A stretch of DNA of 64,000 bases from Variovorax sp. SG517 (GTDB taxonomy: Bacteria > Pseudomonadota > Gammaproteobacteria > Burkholderiales > Burkholderiaceae_C). The stretch covers positions 620,001-684,000 of the forward strand of contig NZ_JABMJG010000003.1 of NCBI RefSeq assembly GCF_013376045.1, in the 5' to 3' direction. The notes beneath the pieces are model-generated. The model searched no databases and was not told the DNA's origin. It worked only from the letters and a program-made list of their open reading frames with translations. Shown here piece by piece: positions 8,144 through 17,749 of the stretch. The translations under genes and the position numbers were made by a program. The number at the start of each line of letters is the position of its first letter. Position 1 is the first letter of the stretch.

Positions 8144-9346
8144 ATGGACGCACTCAAACAGGGCGCAGACGCGCTGTTCATCCTTCTCGGCGCCATCATG
8201 GTCCTGGCCATGCACGCCGGCTTTGCCTTTCTGGAACTGGGCACCGTGCGCAAGAAGAACCAGGTCAATGCGCTGGTGAAGATCCTGGTCGACTTCTCGG
8301 TCTCGACCATCGTGTATTTCCTGGTCGGCTACGGCGTGGCCTACGGCACGCATTTCTTCGTGAGCGCCACCGAACTGTCGGCAAAGAGCGGCTACGAGCT
8401 GGTGAAGTTCTTCTTCCTGCTGACATTCGCGGCGGCCATTCCGGCCATCATCTCGGGCGGCATCGCCGAGCGGGCCAAGTTCTGGCCGCAGCTCATTGCC
8501 ACGGCGGTGATCGTCGGCTTCGTCTATCCGCTCTTCGAGGGCATCGCCTGGAACAAGCATTTCGGCATCCAGGGCTGGATCGCCTCGCTCACCGGCCACG
8601 AGTTCCATGACTTCGCGGGCTCGGTGGTGGTGCACGCGGTCGGCGGCTGGCTGGCGCTGCCGGCGGTGCTGCTGCTGGGCGCGCGGCGCAACCGCTACCG
8701 GGGCGACGGCTCGCTGAGCGCGCATCCGCCGTCGAACATCCCGTTCCTGGCGCTGGGCGCCTGGGTGCTGTGCGTGGGCTGGTTCGGCTTCAACGTGATG
8801 AGCGCGCAGAGCATCGACAAGATCTCCGGCCTGGTGGCCGTCAACTCGCTGATGGCGATGGTCGGCGGCACGCTGGTGGCGCTGGCCATGGGCAAGAACG
8901 ACCCCGGCTTCGTCTACAACGGCCCGCTCGCCGGCCTGGTGGCGGTGTGCGCCGGCTCCGACCTGATGCATCCGCTGGGTGCGCTGGTGGTGGGCGGCGT
9001 GGCGGGCGGCATCTTCGTCAAGCTGTTCACGCTCACGCAGAACAAATGGAAGATCGACGACGTGCTGGGCGTGTGGCCGCTGCACGGCCTGTGCGGCACC
9101 TGGGGCGGCATCGCGGCTGGCATCTTCGGCACGCAGGCGCTGGGCGGCATCGGCGGCGTGAACGTGTGGGCGCAGCTCATCGGCACGGTGATGGGCGTGG
9201 CCTGGGCCGCGCTGGCGGGTGCGGCGGTGTACGGCGCGCTCAAGGCGGTGGCGGGGCTGCGGCTGTCGCAGGAAGAGGAGTACGACGGCGCCGACCTGTC
9301 GATCCATCACATCTCGGCGACCCCGGAGCGCGAGGTCAACTGGTAG
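8144..9346 (+). CDS. amtB: Ammonium transporter
   Basis: 400 residues with the eleven-segment Amt/MEP/Rh fold. Visible pore residues include the DFAGSVVVHAVGG signature (residues 156-168), where Asp156 corresponds to the structural aspartate and His164 to the first pore histidine; the second histidine is in the VWPLHGLCGTWGG segment. It conducts ammonium across the inner membrane under nitrogen limitation. No signal peptide is predicted, as in the shorter Amt proteins, and the C-terminal tail (LSQEEEYDGADLSIH) carries the conserved cytosolic motif that contacts a PII protein. No glnK/glnB is adjacent. A sigma-54 promoter lies upstream at 8055-8071, which supports NtrC control. Confidence 0.95.
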   Translation: MDALKQGADALFILLGAIMVLAMHAGFAFLELGTVRKKNQVNALVKILVDFSVSTIVYFLVGYGVAYGTHFFVSATELSAKSGYELVKFFFLLTFAAAIPAIISGGIAERAKFWPQLIATAVIVGFVYPLFEGIAWNKHFGIQGWIASLTGHEFHDFAGSVVVHAVGGWLALPAVLLLGARRNRYRGDGSLSAHPPSNIPFLALGAWVLCVGWFGFNVMSAQSIDKISGLVAVNSLMAMVGGTLVALAMGKNDPGFVYNGPLAGLVAVCAGSDLMHPLGALVVGGVAGGIFVKLFTLTQNKWKIDDVLGVWPLHGLCGTWGGIAAGIFGTQALGGIGGVNVWAQLIGTVMGVAWAALAGAAVYGALKAVAGLRLSQEEEYDGADLSIHHISATPEREVNW

Positions 9347-9428
9347 CCAGCCGGTAGGCAGGCACGCTGCAGGGCCGGCCTGCCTCGGCTATTCTCGGCG
9401 CCCCTTCAAACTACCGAGGAGCCGAACC

Positions 9429-10406
9429 ATGACAACAACACCCGCTCGCTGGCTGCGCCAGGGCATCGCCGCGATGGCCGGCAGCCTGCTGATGCTTTTG
9501 TTTTCTTCCACGGCGCTCGCCGGCGCGCCGCAGGTCAAGACCCAGGCGCCGGGCTTCTACCGGATGATGCTCGGCGACTTCGAGGTGACGGCGCTCTTCG
9601 ACGGCACCCTCGACCTCGAGCCCAAGAAGCTGCTCACCAACACCACCCAGGAACAGGTCGGCAAGCTGCTCGACCGCGGCTTCGAGAAGGACGCCGTGCC
9701 CACCTCGGTGAATGGCTACCTCATCAACACCGGCAGCAAGCTGGTGCTGGTCGACACCGGCGCCGGCGGCCTCTTCGGCCCCACGCTTGGCAACCTGCAG
9801 GCCAACCTCAAAGCCGCCGGCTACCAGCCGGAGCAGGTCGACGACGTGCTCATCACCCACATGCACGGCGACCACGTCGGCGGACTGGTGCAGGACGGCA
9901 AGCTGGTCTTTCCCAACGCCACCATCCACGCCGGGCAGGAAGACGCCGACTTCTGGCTGAACAAGGCCAACCTGGAGAAGGCCTCGGCCGAGATGAAGGG
10001 CTTCTTCCAGGGCGCGATGGCCTCGCTCAACCCGTACGTGGAAGCCGGCAAGTTCAAGGGCATGAAGGGCGGCACCGAGCTGGCGCCCGGCATCAAGGCC
10101 GTGCCCGCCCACGGCCACACGCCCGGCCACAACATCTACGTCGTCGAGTCCAAGGGCCAGAAGCTGGTGCTGTGGGGCGACCTGATGCACGTGGCCGCGG
10201 TGCAGTTCGCGCAGCCGCAGATCACCATTTCCTTTGACGTCGACTCCAAGCCCGCGGCGGCCGAGCGCAAGAAGGCATACGCCGATGCAGCCAAGGGCCG
10301 CTACCTGGTCGGCAGCGCACACCTGCCGTTCCCGGGGCTGGGCCACGTGCGGGCCGAGGGCAAGGGCTACGTCTGGGTGCCGGTGGACTACCAGCAGGTG
10401 CGATGA
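9429..10406 (+). CDS. Exported metallo-beta-lactamase-fold hydrolase
   Basis: 325 residues. A signal peptide (cleavage near ALAGA, about residue 32) is followed by an MBL-fold domain with the dinuclear zinc signature THMHGDH (143-149: H144, H146, D148, H149), a later histidine in AHGHTPGH, the bridging aspartate in LWGDLMH and a final histidine in GSAHLPFPG. The family is broad; this subgroup resembles periplasmic AiiA/ytnP-like and alkylsulfatase-related hydrolases, and lactone or thioester substrates are possible. The ATG at 9429 has GAGGAG upstream, and the further open frame to 9219 overlaps amtB and is rejected. It sits 82 bp after amtB, but the shared function is not obvious. Confidence 0.88.
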   Translation: MTTTPARWLRQGIAAMAGSLLMLLFSSTALAGAPQVKTQAPGFYRMMLGDFEVTALFDGTLDLEPKKLLTNTTQEQVGKLLDRGFEKDAVPTSVNGYLINTGSKLVLVDTGAGGLFGPTLGNLQANLKAAGYQPEQVDDVLITHMHGDHVGGLVQDGKLVFPNATIHAGQEDADFWLNKANLEKASAEMKGFFQGAMASLNPYVEAGKFKGMKGGTELAPGIKAVPAHGHTPGHNIYVVESKGQKLVLWGDLMHVAAVQFAQPQITISFDVDSKPAAAERKKAYADAAKGRYLVGSAHLPFPGLGHVRAEGKGYVWVPVDYQQVR

Positions 10407-10517
10407 GCCACCGGTGAAGCTTGAGCGGCGCGGCCCGGTGTTGCGACGAGCGCGGGCGCGAATGCGCGCCCTGTAGCAAACTGGCCGGCTGCTTCGCTTT
10501 CATCATCCATCCGCCCC

Positions 10518-11453
10518 ATGACCCAAGCTCCTCCCGCCCTCGAAGTCCTCCCCCGAGACCTCTCCGCCTACCGCAAGGGCAACGTAGGCGTCGACTACGT
10601 GCACCGCTTCGAGTCCGGCAAGCCCGGCCCGCACGTGCTGATCAACGCGCTCACGCACGGCAACGAGATTTGCGGCATGACGGCGGCCACGCACCTGCTC
10701 GACAACAACGTGCGCCCGAAGACCGGCACGCTCACCGTGAGCTTCGCCAACGTGGCGGCGTACGAGTCGTTCAACGAGGCGCTGCCCTTCGACAGCCGGC
10801 AGCTCGTGCACAACCTCAACCGCATCTGGTCGCCCGAATGGCTCGACGGCACCGAAGACAGCCCCGAGCTGAGCCGCGCGCGCATCCTGCGCCCGGTGGT
10901 GGAGGCGGCCGACCACATCCTCGACATCCACTCGACCAGCCAGCCCGTCGTGCCTTTCTGGGTGTACCCGGCCTTCGAGCGCAACGCCAAGGTCGCGCAG
11001 GCCATCGGCCGCCCCTCGGTGCACCTCGTGATGCCCGACGGCCTGGGCTCGGGCACGCCGCTCATCCAGTACGGCAGCCACGGCGGCCCCGATGGCAAGG
11101 GCGTGGCGATGGTGGTCGAGTGCGGCCAGCACTTCCTGCGCTCGGCCTCCGACCTCGCCACCGCCGTCACGTATGACTTCCTCGCCTACTTCGGCCTCGT
11201 CGACAAGGACCCGGCGAGCCCGCCGCTCGAGCCGCAGCGCCGCTTCCAGCTGTTGCAGACCTACGTCATCAAGTCGCCGGACTTCGCCTTCGTGCGCCCG
11301 CTGATCGGCTTCGAGACCTTCGCCAAGGGCGAACTGATCGCGACCAACGGCGAGGAGGAGATTCGTGCGCTGTGCGATGACTGCACGATCTTCATGCCAG
11401 CGCAGCGCACGATCGTGGGGCGGGAGGCGGTGTATCTGACCAAGCCGATCTGA
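10518..11453 (+). CDS. Succinylglutamate desuccinylase / aspartoacylase family protein
   Basis: 311 residues of the AstE/ASPA (M14-like) zinc hydrolase family. Metal ligands are visible in THGNE (His47, Glu50), the usual first zinc motif, and in the later ILDIHSTSQP segment that supplies the third ligand histidine. The second half contains HGGPDGKGVAMVVECGQH, where the glutamate of the VECGQH motif is the probable catalytic base. Members remove acyl groups from N-acyl amino acids or related amides. No arginine-succinyltransferase genes are nearby, so this is probably not true AstE, and the substrate is unknown. The stop is 37 bp before the end of the convergent hepT gene. Confidence 0.85.
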   Translation: MTQAPPALEVLPRDLSAYRKGNVGVDYVHRFESGKPGPHVLINALTHGNEICGMTAATHLLDNNVRPKTGTLTVSFANVAAYESFNEALPFDSRQLVHNLNRIWSPEWLDGTEDSPELSRARILRPVVEAADHILDIHSTSQPVVPFWVYPAFERNAKVAQAIGRPSVHLVMPDGLGSGTPLIQYGSHGGPDGKGVAMVVECGQHFLRSASDLATAVTYDFLAYFGLVDKDPASPPLEPQRRFQLLQTYVIKSPDFAFVRPLIGFETFAKGELIATNGEEEIRALCDDCTIFMPAQRTIVGREAVYLTKPI

Positions 11454-11490
11454 TACCCGGCGTCCCCACGCCAACCAGGGGCACGGGGGC

Positions 11491-11847
11491 TCAGTTTTTC
11501 AACAGCCGCACGATCTGCTCGCGAAGCGACGGCAAATCGTGCTGGACGGTTTGCCAGACAAGGGTGTGATCGATGGTGAAGTAGCCGTGGGAAAGCGCGT
11601 TGCGCATCTCGTAGGCGAAGCGCCATGGAACAGCGGAGTGGGCCGCCGCGAATTCCGCGTGATGCTTCACGATGTTGTTGCTGGCTTCGCCGATGACTTC
11701 CAGGTTGCGCACCACCGCGTCCTGGGTCTTGCGATCGGCCAGATAACTGTCGGCTGTAGCGCCGCTCGTGTAGTCGCGGATGCTGTCGATCGCTTGCAGG
11801 ATGTGACCTAGATAATCCGCCACCCGTTGCGGATCTCTTCGGCTCAT
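11491..11847 (-). CDS. hepT: HepT-family toxin (HEPN ribonuclease, DUF86)
   Basis: 118 residues forming one HEPN four-helix domain. The catalytic motif R-x4-H-x-Y is intact: Arg82, His87, Tyr89 in RNALSHGYF. In characterised HepT/MntA systems HepT is a ribonuclease toxin that the neighbouring nucleotidyltransferase inactivates by adding AMP groups to the tyrosine of this motif. The gene starts inside the stop region of mntA (4-base ATGA overlap), so the pair is translationally coupled with the antitoxin first. Length and motif spacing are normal, and nothing suggests decay. The module stands between ordinary chromosomal genes with no mobile element next to it. Confidence 0.92.
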   Translation of the reverse strand: MSRRDPQRVADYLGHILQAIDSIRDYTSGATADSYLADRKTQDAVVRNLEVIGEASNNIVKHHAEFAAAHSAVPWRFAYEMRNALSHGYFTIDHTLVWQTVQHDLPSLREQIVRLLKN

Positions 11848-12134
11848 ACCGGCACAGCCTCGCGCAGCACCTGATCGCGAAACTTGGGAGGCAGGCCGTT
11901 GGGCGTGAGTACGTCCACTTCCATGCCCAGCAGGCTCTTCAGCTCATGCCTGATGGCCCCGATGTCCATGAGCGTGGTTTGCGCCGTGGGTTCCACCAGT
12001 AGATCGAGGTCGCTGTCGGCGCTGTCCTCGCCGCGCAATGCTGAACCGAACACTCGCACGCTGCTGACGTGATGGCTCAATGCGATCTCGCGGATGCGAT
12101 CACGATGCAGCGACAGGGCTTCGGAGGGGCGCAT
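11844..12134 (-). CDS. mntA: MntA-type nucleotidyltransferase antitoxin
   Basis: 96 residues of the minimal nucleotidyltransferase fold. The signature GS-x10-D-x-D reads GSALRGEDSADSDLD, with Gly30-Ser31 and metal-binding Asp42 and Asp44. A third acidic position lies in MEVDVLT. It is the AMP-transferring antitoxin of the HepT/MntA type VII pair and should modify the HEPN toxin encoded immediately downstream. It begins at ATG 12134 and overlaps hepT by four bases. The size is right for the family and all key residues are present, so the system is predicted active. Confidence 0.92.
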   Translation of the reverse strand: MRPSEALSLHRDRIREIALSHHVSSVRVFGSALRGEDSADSDLDLLVEPTAQTTLMDIGAIRHELKSLLGMEVDVLTPNGLPPKFRDQVLREAVPV

Positions 12135-12202
12135 GGAGCCGAGTGTAATGTTTGGCTGCTCCAGGGCCCTCAGACCGCGAGGCTGGTCGGTCAGCCAGCC
12201 AG

Positions 12203-12526
12203 TCAGCAGATCAGCAGGTGCCGGGGCTTGTCCACGGTGCTGTAGTCCGCATGCCAGTAGTGCGGGTCGTCGCAGGGGCTGAAGACGGCCTCTGCGCTGG
12301 CGTGGCGGTTGTCGAAGTGCCTGTCGAGCGTGATGTGCACGGAACCGGTGTCGGGCCAGTCGGTGCCGGCGTCGCAGACGCGATTTCCCGAGGCGACCTC
12401 GGCCGCGACGATGGCCTGCAGCGCAGGGTGCAGGCGCTCGTTGAGCAGCGCAAGGATGTCTCGCCGGCTGCCGGGACGGATCGACGTGGCGAGGCAGGCT
12501 TCGGTGAAAGCGGGGGCGGCGGACAT
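12203..12526 (-). CDS. Conserved-looking hypothetical protein
   Basis: 107 residues, cytosolic, with no membrane segment or signal. The sequence has a helical first half (RRDILALLNERLHPALQAIVAAE) followed by a beta-strand-rich part with GTDWPDTGSVHITL and a histidine-rich end (HYWHADY). I have the impression of a small proteobacterial family with the NERLHPAL...GNRV...WP...S pattern but cannot name it. It lies 18 bp after the M23 peptidase gene in the same orientation and may be cotranscribed with it. The ribosome site is weak. The reading frame has the local codon bias, which supports it being real. Confidence 0.6.
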   Translation of the reverse strand: MSAAPAFTEACLATSIRPGSRRDILALLNERLHPALQAIVAAEVASGNRVCDAGTDWPDTGSVHITLDRHFDNRHASAEAVFSPCDDPHYWHADYSTVDKPRHLLIC

Positions 12527-12544
12527 CGTCGCGGCGGTTCCGTG

Positions 12545-13456
12545 TCAGGCCGCAATGAACAACGCCGGATCCACCATCGCCCGGTTCAGCATCACCGACC
12601 AGTGCAGGTGCGGCCCCGTCACCCGCCCGGTCGCGCCCACGCCGGCGAGCTGCTCGCCGGTCTTCATCACGTCGCCCACCTTCACGTCGATGCGGCTGAG
12701 GTGGCAGTACATCGTCAGCAGGCCGCCGCCGTGGTCTAGCCAGACGGTGCCGCCGTTGAAGAAATAGTCGCCCGTATCGATCACCTTGCCGGGCATTGGC
12801 GCGAGCACCGGCGTGCCGGTGCCGGCGGCGATGTCCATGCCGCTGTGCGGATTGCGCGACTGGCCGTTGAACACGCGGCGCAGGCCGAAGGAGCTGGAGC
12901 GGCGGCCGGGCACCGGTACGCGCATCTTCAGCACGGTGTCGGGGCGCATGTCGGTGAGGGTGGCCGTCACCACGGCGAGGTGCTCGCGCTCCTTGACGTA
13001 GCGGGCCTCGTCCTCAGGCGAGAGGTCGACGGTGCGCGGAGCCACGGTGAGGCGCTGTTCGCGGTATTGCTTCGGGGCGACCGTGTAGGCGATCTGGCGT
13101 TCGGGCTTGCCTTCGGTGCGCACCGTGATGCGGGCTTCGCCGGGTTCCGTCGTGAGGGGAATGCCGACGACGGCGGTCCATTCGATGGTGTCGCCGAGCA
13201 CCAGCACGGGGATGTCGCCCGAGAAGGCCTGGGGCCGCTTGGCCGACGGGCCCAGCGACAGGCGGGCCACGCCGCCCGGCACCTGCGATGCGTGGGGCCA
13301 CACGTCGGGTGCCGCCGCCGGTTGCTTCTTCGCCTTGGCCTGGGTCGCAGCGCCGGCATGCATCGTGGCGAGGAGGCCGACGGTGCCGAGGACGGCGCTG
13401 CGGCGGTTCAGGGCGAAAGCGGCGAAGTCGCGAGGAGGAGCGGGTATGTGCTTCAT
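12545..13456 (-). CDS. M23-family peptidase (LytM domain), exported
   Basis: 303 residues. The N-terminus has twin arginines before a hydrophobic stretch (NRRSAVLGTVGLLATMHAGA), so export by Tat or Sec is likely. The C-terminal LytM domain shows the zinc motifs: HSGMDIA (H-x3-D) and PHLHWS (H-x-H), with the intermediate CHLSRIDVKVGDVMKTGEQLAGVGATG core. These enzymes cut peptide cross-links in peptidoglycan. The middle region (about 50-190) is a beta-rich domain seen in other periplasmic M23 proteins. Both metal motifs are complete, so it is probably an active endopeptidase and not an EnvC-like activator. It lies 44 bp downstream of the pseudouridine synthase gene. Confidence 0.9.
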   Translation of the reverse strand: MKHIPAPPRDFAAFALNRRSAVLGTVGLLATMHAGAATQAKAKKQPAAAPDVWPHASQVPGGVARLSLGPSAKRPQAFSGDIPVLVLGDTIEWTAVVGIPLTTEPGEARITVRTEGKPERQIAYTVAPKQYREQRLTVAPRTVDLSPEDEARYVKEREHLAVVTATLTDMRPDTVLKMRVPVPGRRSSSFGLRRVFNGQSRNPHSGMDIAAGTGTPVLAPMPGKVIDTGDYFFNGGTVWLDHGGGLLTMYCHLSRIDVKVGDVMKTGEQLAGVGATGRVTGPHLHWSVMLNRAMVDPALFIAA

Positions 13457-13499
13457 TGAGAAAAAGGCAGTGGTTCGGTTGGATGAGGGGAGGGCCGCG

Positions 13500-14072
13500 C
13501 TATTCGCGCCAGGTTCCCGGCGCCAGTCCTTCGAGCGTATGCGGCCCGATTGCGGCGCGGATCAGCCGCAGCGTTGGCAGCCCCACGGCCGCCGTCATGC
13601 GCCGCACCTGCCGGTTGCGGCCCTCGCGGATGCCCAGTTCGATCCACGCTGTGGGAATGCTCTTGCGCTCGCGGATGGGCGGCTGCCGTTCCCACACTTC
13701 GGGGGGCGGATCGAGCAGCCGGGCGCGAGCCGGGCGAGTGGGGCCGTCGTTGAGCTGCACGCCCGAGCGCAGGGCGGCGAGCACCTCTTCGGTCGGCTCG
13801 CCTTCGACCTGCACCCAGTAGATCTTCTCCATCTTGAAGCGCGGGTCGGCGATGTGCGCCTGCAGCTTGCCGTCGTCGGTGAGCAGCAGCAGGCCCTCGC
13901 TGTCGGCGTCGAGCCGGCCGGCGACGTAGACGCCGGGGATGTCGATGAACTCCTTCAGGCCGCGCCAGCGGCCTTCGGGCGTGAACTGGCTGAGCACGCC
14001 ATAAGGCTTGTTGAAGCGGATCAGCCGCGAGGAAGAGGACGATGAACGAGAAGAAGGGCTCGGACGATTCAT
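13500..14072 (-). CDS. rluE: 23S rRNA pseudouridine synthase, RluE-type
   Basis: About 190 residues of the RsuA/RluB/E/F branch. The catalytic aspartate motif [14 protein letters not shown] is complete, and [11 protein letters not shown] and [23 protein letters not shown] are the other family blocks. It has no N-terminal S4 domain, which is the RluE arrangement; E. coli RluE modifies U2457 of 23S rRNA. The N-terminus has an unusual run of serines ([11 protein letters not shown]). The ATG at 14072 is preferred; a TTG at 14105 lies directly against a GGAGG and would be too close. The serine run could be partly artefactual if translation begins later, but no closer ATG exists before the conserved core. 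Confidence 0.9.
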   Translation of the reverse strand: MNRPSPSSRSSSSSSRLIRFNKPYGVLSQFTPEGRWRGLKEFIDIPGVYVAGRLDADSEGLLLLTDDGKLQAHIADPRFKMEKIYWVQVEGEPTEEVLAALRSGVQLNDGPTRPARARLLDPPPEVWERQPPIRERKSIPTAWIELGIREGRNRQVRRMTAAVGLPTLRLIRAAIGPHTLEGLAPGTWRE

Positions 14073-14164
14073 GTGCCGACAGGATAGCCCGGGTCTGTCC
14101 TGCAACCTCCGGCGGCCGGCGAGGCTCCAATGGACCTGTTCACTCGAGACACAGGGAATCCGGT

Positions 14165-14473
14165 ATGACGACCACGATGCGAAGCTCCATCCAACTCGCC
14201 TGCGCGGCGATGGCCAGCCTGCTGCTGGCGGCGTGCAACAGCACGGCCATCCGCGTGGGCGGCGCGCCCGAGGCCAGCGCGAAGAACTGCGTGGCGGCGG
14301 CTGCGCGCGAACTCAGGGTGCCGCCGGGCAGCATCGCGGCCGACAAGGGCAGCACGCCGCGCGACGGCGTCTACACGGTCAACCTGAAGGTCGGGCCGCA
14401 GGGAAGATCCGCCGTGTGCACCACCGACGAGAACAGCGCGGTGATGGGCGTGGTCTACAAGCGGCCCGAATAG
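14165..14473 (+). CDS. Small predicted lipoprotein
   Basis: 102 residues. The N-terminus is a lipoprotein signal: a hydrophobic run ending in LLLAAC with the cysteine at about residue 24. The mature part is about 79 residues with two further cysteines ([17 protein letters not shown]) that could form a disulfide and a short [10 protein letters not shown] strand pair. It should be outer- or inner-membrane anchored in the periplasm. AGGGA precedes the ATG by nine bases. The frame extends upstream, but that part overlaps the divergent rluE start and is not protein-like. I do not recognise the family. It converges with glnS, with 16 bp between stops. Confidence 0.75.
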   Translation: MTTTMRSSIQLACAAMASLLLAACNSTAIRVGGAPEASAKNCVAAAARELRVPPGSIAADKGSTPRDGVYTVNLKVGPQGRSAVCTTDENSAVMGVVYKRPE

Positions 14474-14489
14474 AGGCTGCCGGTGGGGC

Positions 14490-16307
<1,818 letters not shown>

Positions 16308-16457
16308 CGTTGCATTTTAGGGTGCACCCCTTATGGGTTACCTTTGGCAACTTTCTTCACAATGCCGAGTGCACCCTCTTTGCATTTGCCGCGTTCAATA
16401 CACCACATGGGCGGTTCATACCCGAACGCAGCCCGACCATACAAGGAGTGCAGGATC

Positions 16458-16802
16458 ATGAACTTCACGCGTTCAACCTTTTTCAAGTGGGCCGCCGCGG
16501 GCGTCGTGGCAGCCGGTGCTTTGTTTGCCGCCACTTCGGCCAGCGCCCGCAGCGATGTGAGCTGGTCGATCGGCGTCGGCGTTCCGGGCGTGGCAGTGGG
16601 CGTGGGCAGCCCGGCCTACTACCCGGCCCCGGTCTACACGCCGCCGGCACCTGTCTATTACGCGCCGCCGGCTCCCGTCTACTACGCGCCGCCGCCGCCG
16701 GTGTACTACCGTCCGGCCCCGGTCTACTACGGTCCGCCGGCCTATTACGGCCCGCGCTACTACGGTCGTGGCTACTACCGCGGACATGGCCACTGGCGTT
16801 AA
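16458..16802 (+). CDS. Exported Tyr/Pro-rich repeat protein
   Basis: 114 residues. A signal peptide (FKWAAAGVVAAGALFAATSASA) is followed by a short VSWSIGVGVPGVAVGVG segment and then repeats of the form PVYYAPP/APVYYAPP/PVYYRPAPVYYGPP, ending in YYGRGYYRGHGHWR. Such small YXXP-repeat exported proteins are common in Comamonadaceae and Burkholderiales; their function is unknown, with cell-envelope structure or metal binding suggested only by composition. AAGGAG lies nine bases before the ATG, a strong ribosome site. A strong rho-independent terminator follows at 16829, so this is a monocistronic, probably well-expressed gene. Confidence 0.8.
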   Translation: MNFTRSTFFKWAAAGVVAAGALFAATSASARSDVSWSIGVGVPGVAVGVGSPAYYPAPVYTPPAPVYYAPPAPVYYAPPPPVYYRPAPVYYGPPAYYGPRYYGRGYYRGHGHWR

Positions 16803-16828
16803 AACGCCACGGCAATCGTGACTGAATG

Positions 16829-16860
16829 AAAAAAGCCGGCTCCGAAAGGGCCGGCTTTTC
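16829..16860. terminator. Bidirectional intrinsic terminator
   Basis: AAAAGCCGGC (16831-16840), an eight-base loop, and GCCGGCTTTT (16850-16859) form a 10-bp stem with an A-tract before and a T-tract after. It can end transcription both of the repeat-protein gene on the plus strand and of the LytTR operon on the minus strand. Confidence 0.85.
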
Positions 16861-16883
16861 TTTGGGCGCTCGCCCGCCTGATT

Positions 16884-17717
16884 TCACATGGCGCGAAAAA
16901 GATGGGCGTAGAGCCGGCTGACCGGAATCTTCTCGGCCCGCCCTCGCAGCATCAGGTGCAGCTTGCCGGCCTCGTCGCGGTGCACCGATTCGATGGCCGA
17001 GCTGCGCACCACCACCGCCCGGTGCACCTGCCAGAAGGTGTCGGCGTCGAGCTGGGGCAGCAACTGCTTCAGCGGGGTGCGGATCAGGTACTCGTGCGCG
17101 GCGGTCAGCACGCGCAGGTATTTGTCGGCCGCCTCGAAGTAAAGAACTTCGTCGATCGGCACCATGCGCACCGTGCTGCCGCCGGCGTCGCTGGCGGCGA
17201 TCATGCGCAGGGGAGCCGGCGCGGCCGAAGCGGCTCCGGCCCCGGCGGCCCCCAGCACCTGGCGCCATTGGGCGAGCGTCTGCTCCAGCGCCGCGTCTGC
17301 CAGCGCGGGCGTGGGCGCCGGCTGGCGCGCGGCCAGCGCCTGTTGCAGCCGGCCAACGGTCTTGCGCAGGCGGTCGGGCTGAACCGGCTTGAGCACGTAG
17401 TCGATGGCCTGTGCCTCGAAGGCGCGGGCGGCGTATTCGTCGTAGGCCGTCACGAACACCAGTTGCGGCATGGGCGCCTCGTCGGTGGGCCAGCTGTCGG
17501 CCAGTTCGGCGGCGGCTCCCAGCCCGTCGAGGCCGGGCATGCGGATGTCGAAGAACAGCACCTGCGGCAGCAGCCTCAGCGCCTCGCGCACGGCGCTTCG
17601 GCCGTCGCCGGCGGTGGCGACGATCTGCAGCCCGCGCCATGCGGCGGCCAGCTCTGCCTTGAGGGCCTGGGCGAGCAGGGGTTCGTCTTCTGCGATGAGG
17701 GCGGTCGGGTTGGTCAT
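16884..17717 (-). CDS. LytR/AlgR-type response regulator (receiver + LytTR)
   Basis: 277 residues. The receiver domain (1-125) has the acidic pair EDE (10-12), the phospho-acceptor Asp57 in FFDIRMPGLDG, threonine in VFVTAYDEY and lysine in YVLKPVQ. An alanine-rich linker leads to a C-terminal LytTR DNA-binding domain (about 180-275) with VLYFEAADKYLRVLT and FWQVHRAVVVRSSAI. It is the cognate partner of the LytS-like kinase encoded directly upstream (33 bp gap) and last in the operon that begins with the DUF6622 gene. The start at 17717 is chosen because the receiver begins there; the longer open frame overlaps the kinase gene. LytTR sites were not identified. Confidence 0.92.
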   Translation of the reverse strand: MTNPTALIAEDEPLLAQALKAELAAAWRGLQIVATAGDGRSAVREALRLLPQVLFFDIRMPGLDGLGAAAELADSWPTDEAPMPQLVFVTAYDEYAARAFEAQAIDYVLKPVQPDRLRKTVGRLQQALAARQPAPTPALADAALEQTLAQWRQVLGAAGAGAASAAPAPLRMIAASDAGGSTVRMVPIDEVLYFEAADKYLRVLTAAHEYLIRTPLKQLLPQLDADTFWQVHRAVVVRSSAIESVHRDEAGKLHLMLRGRAEKIPVSRLYAHLFRAM

Positions 17718-17749
17718 CTTGTCGTTGTTGTCGTGTGGGCTGTTCGCAT

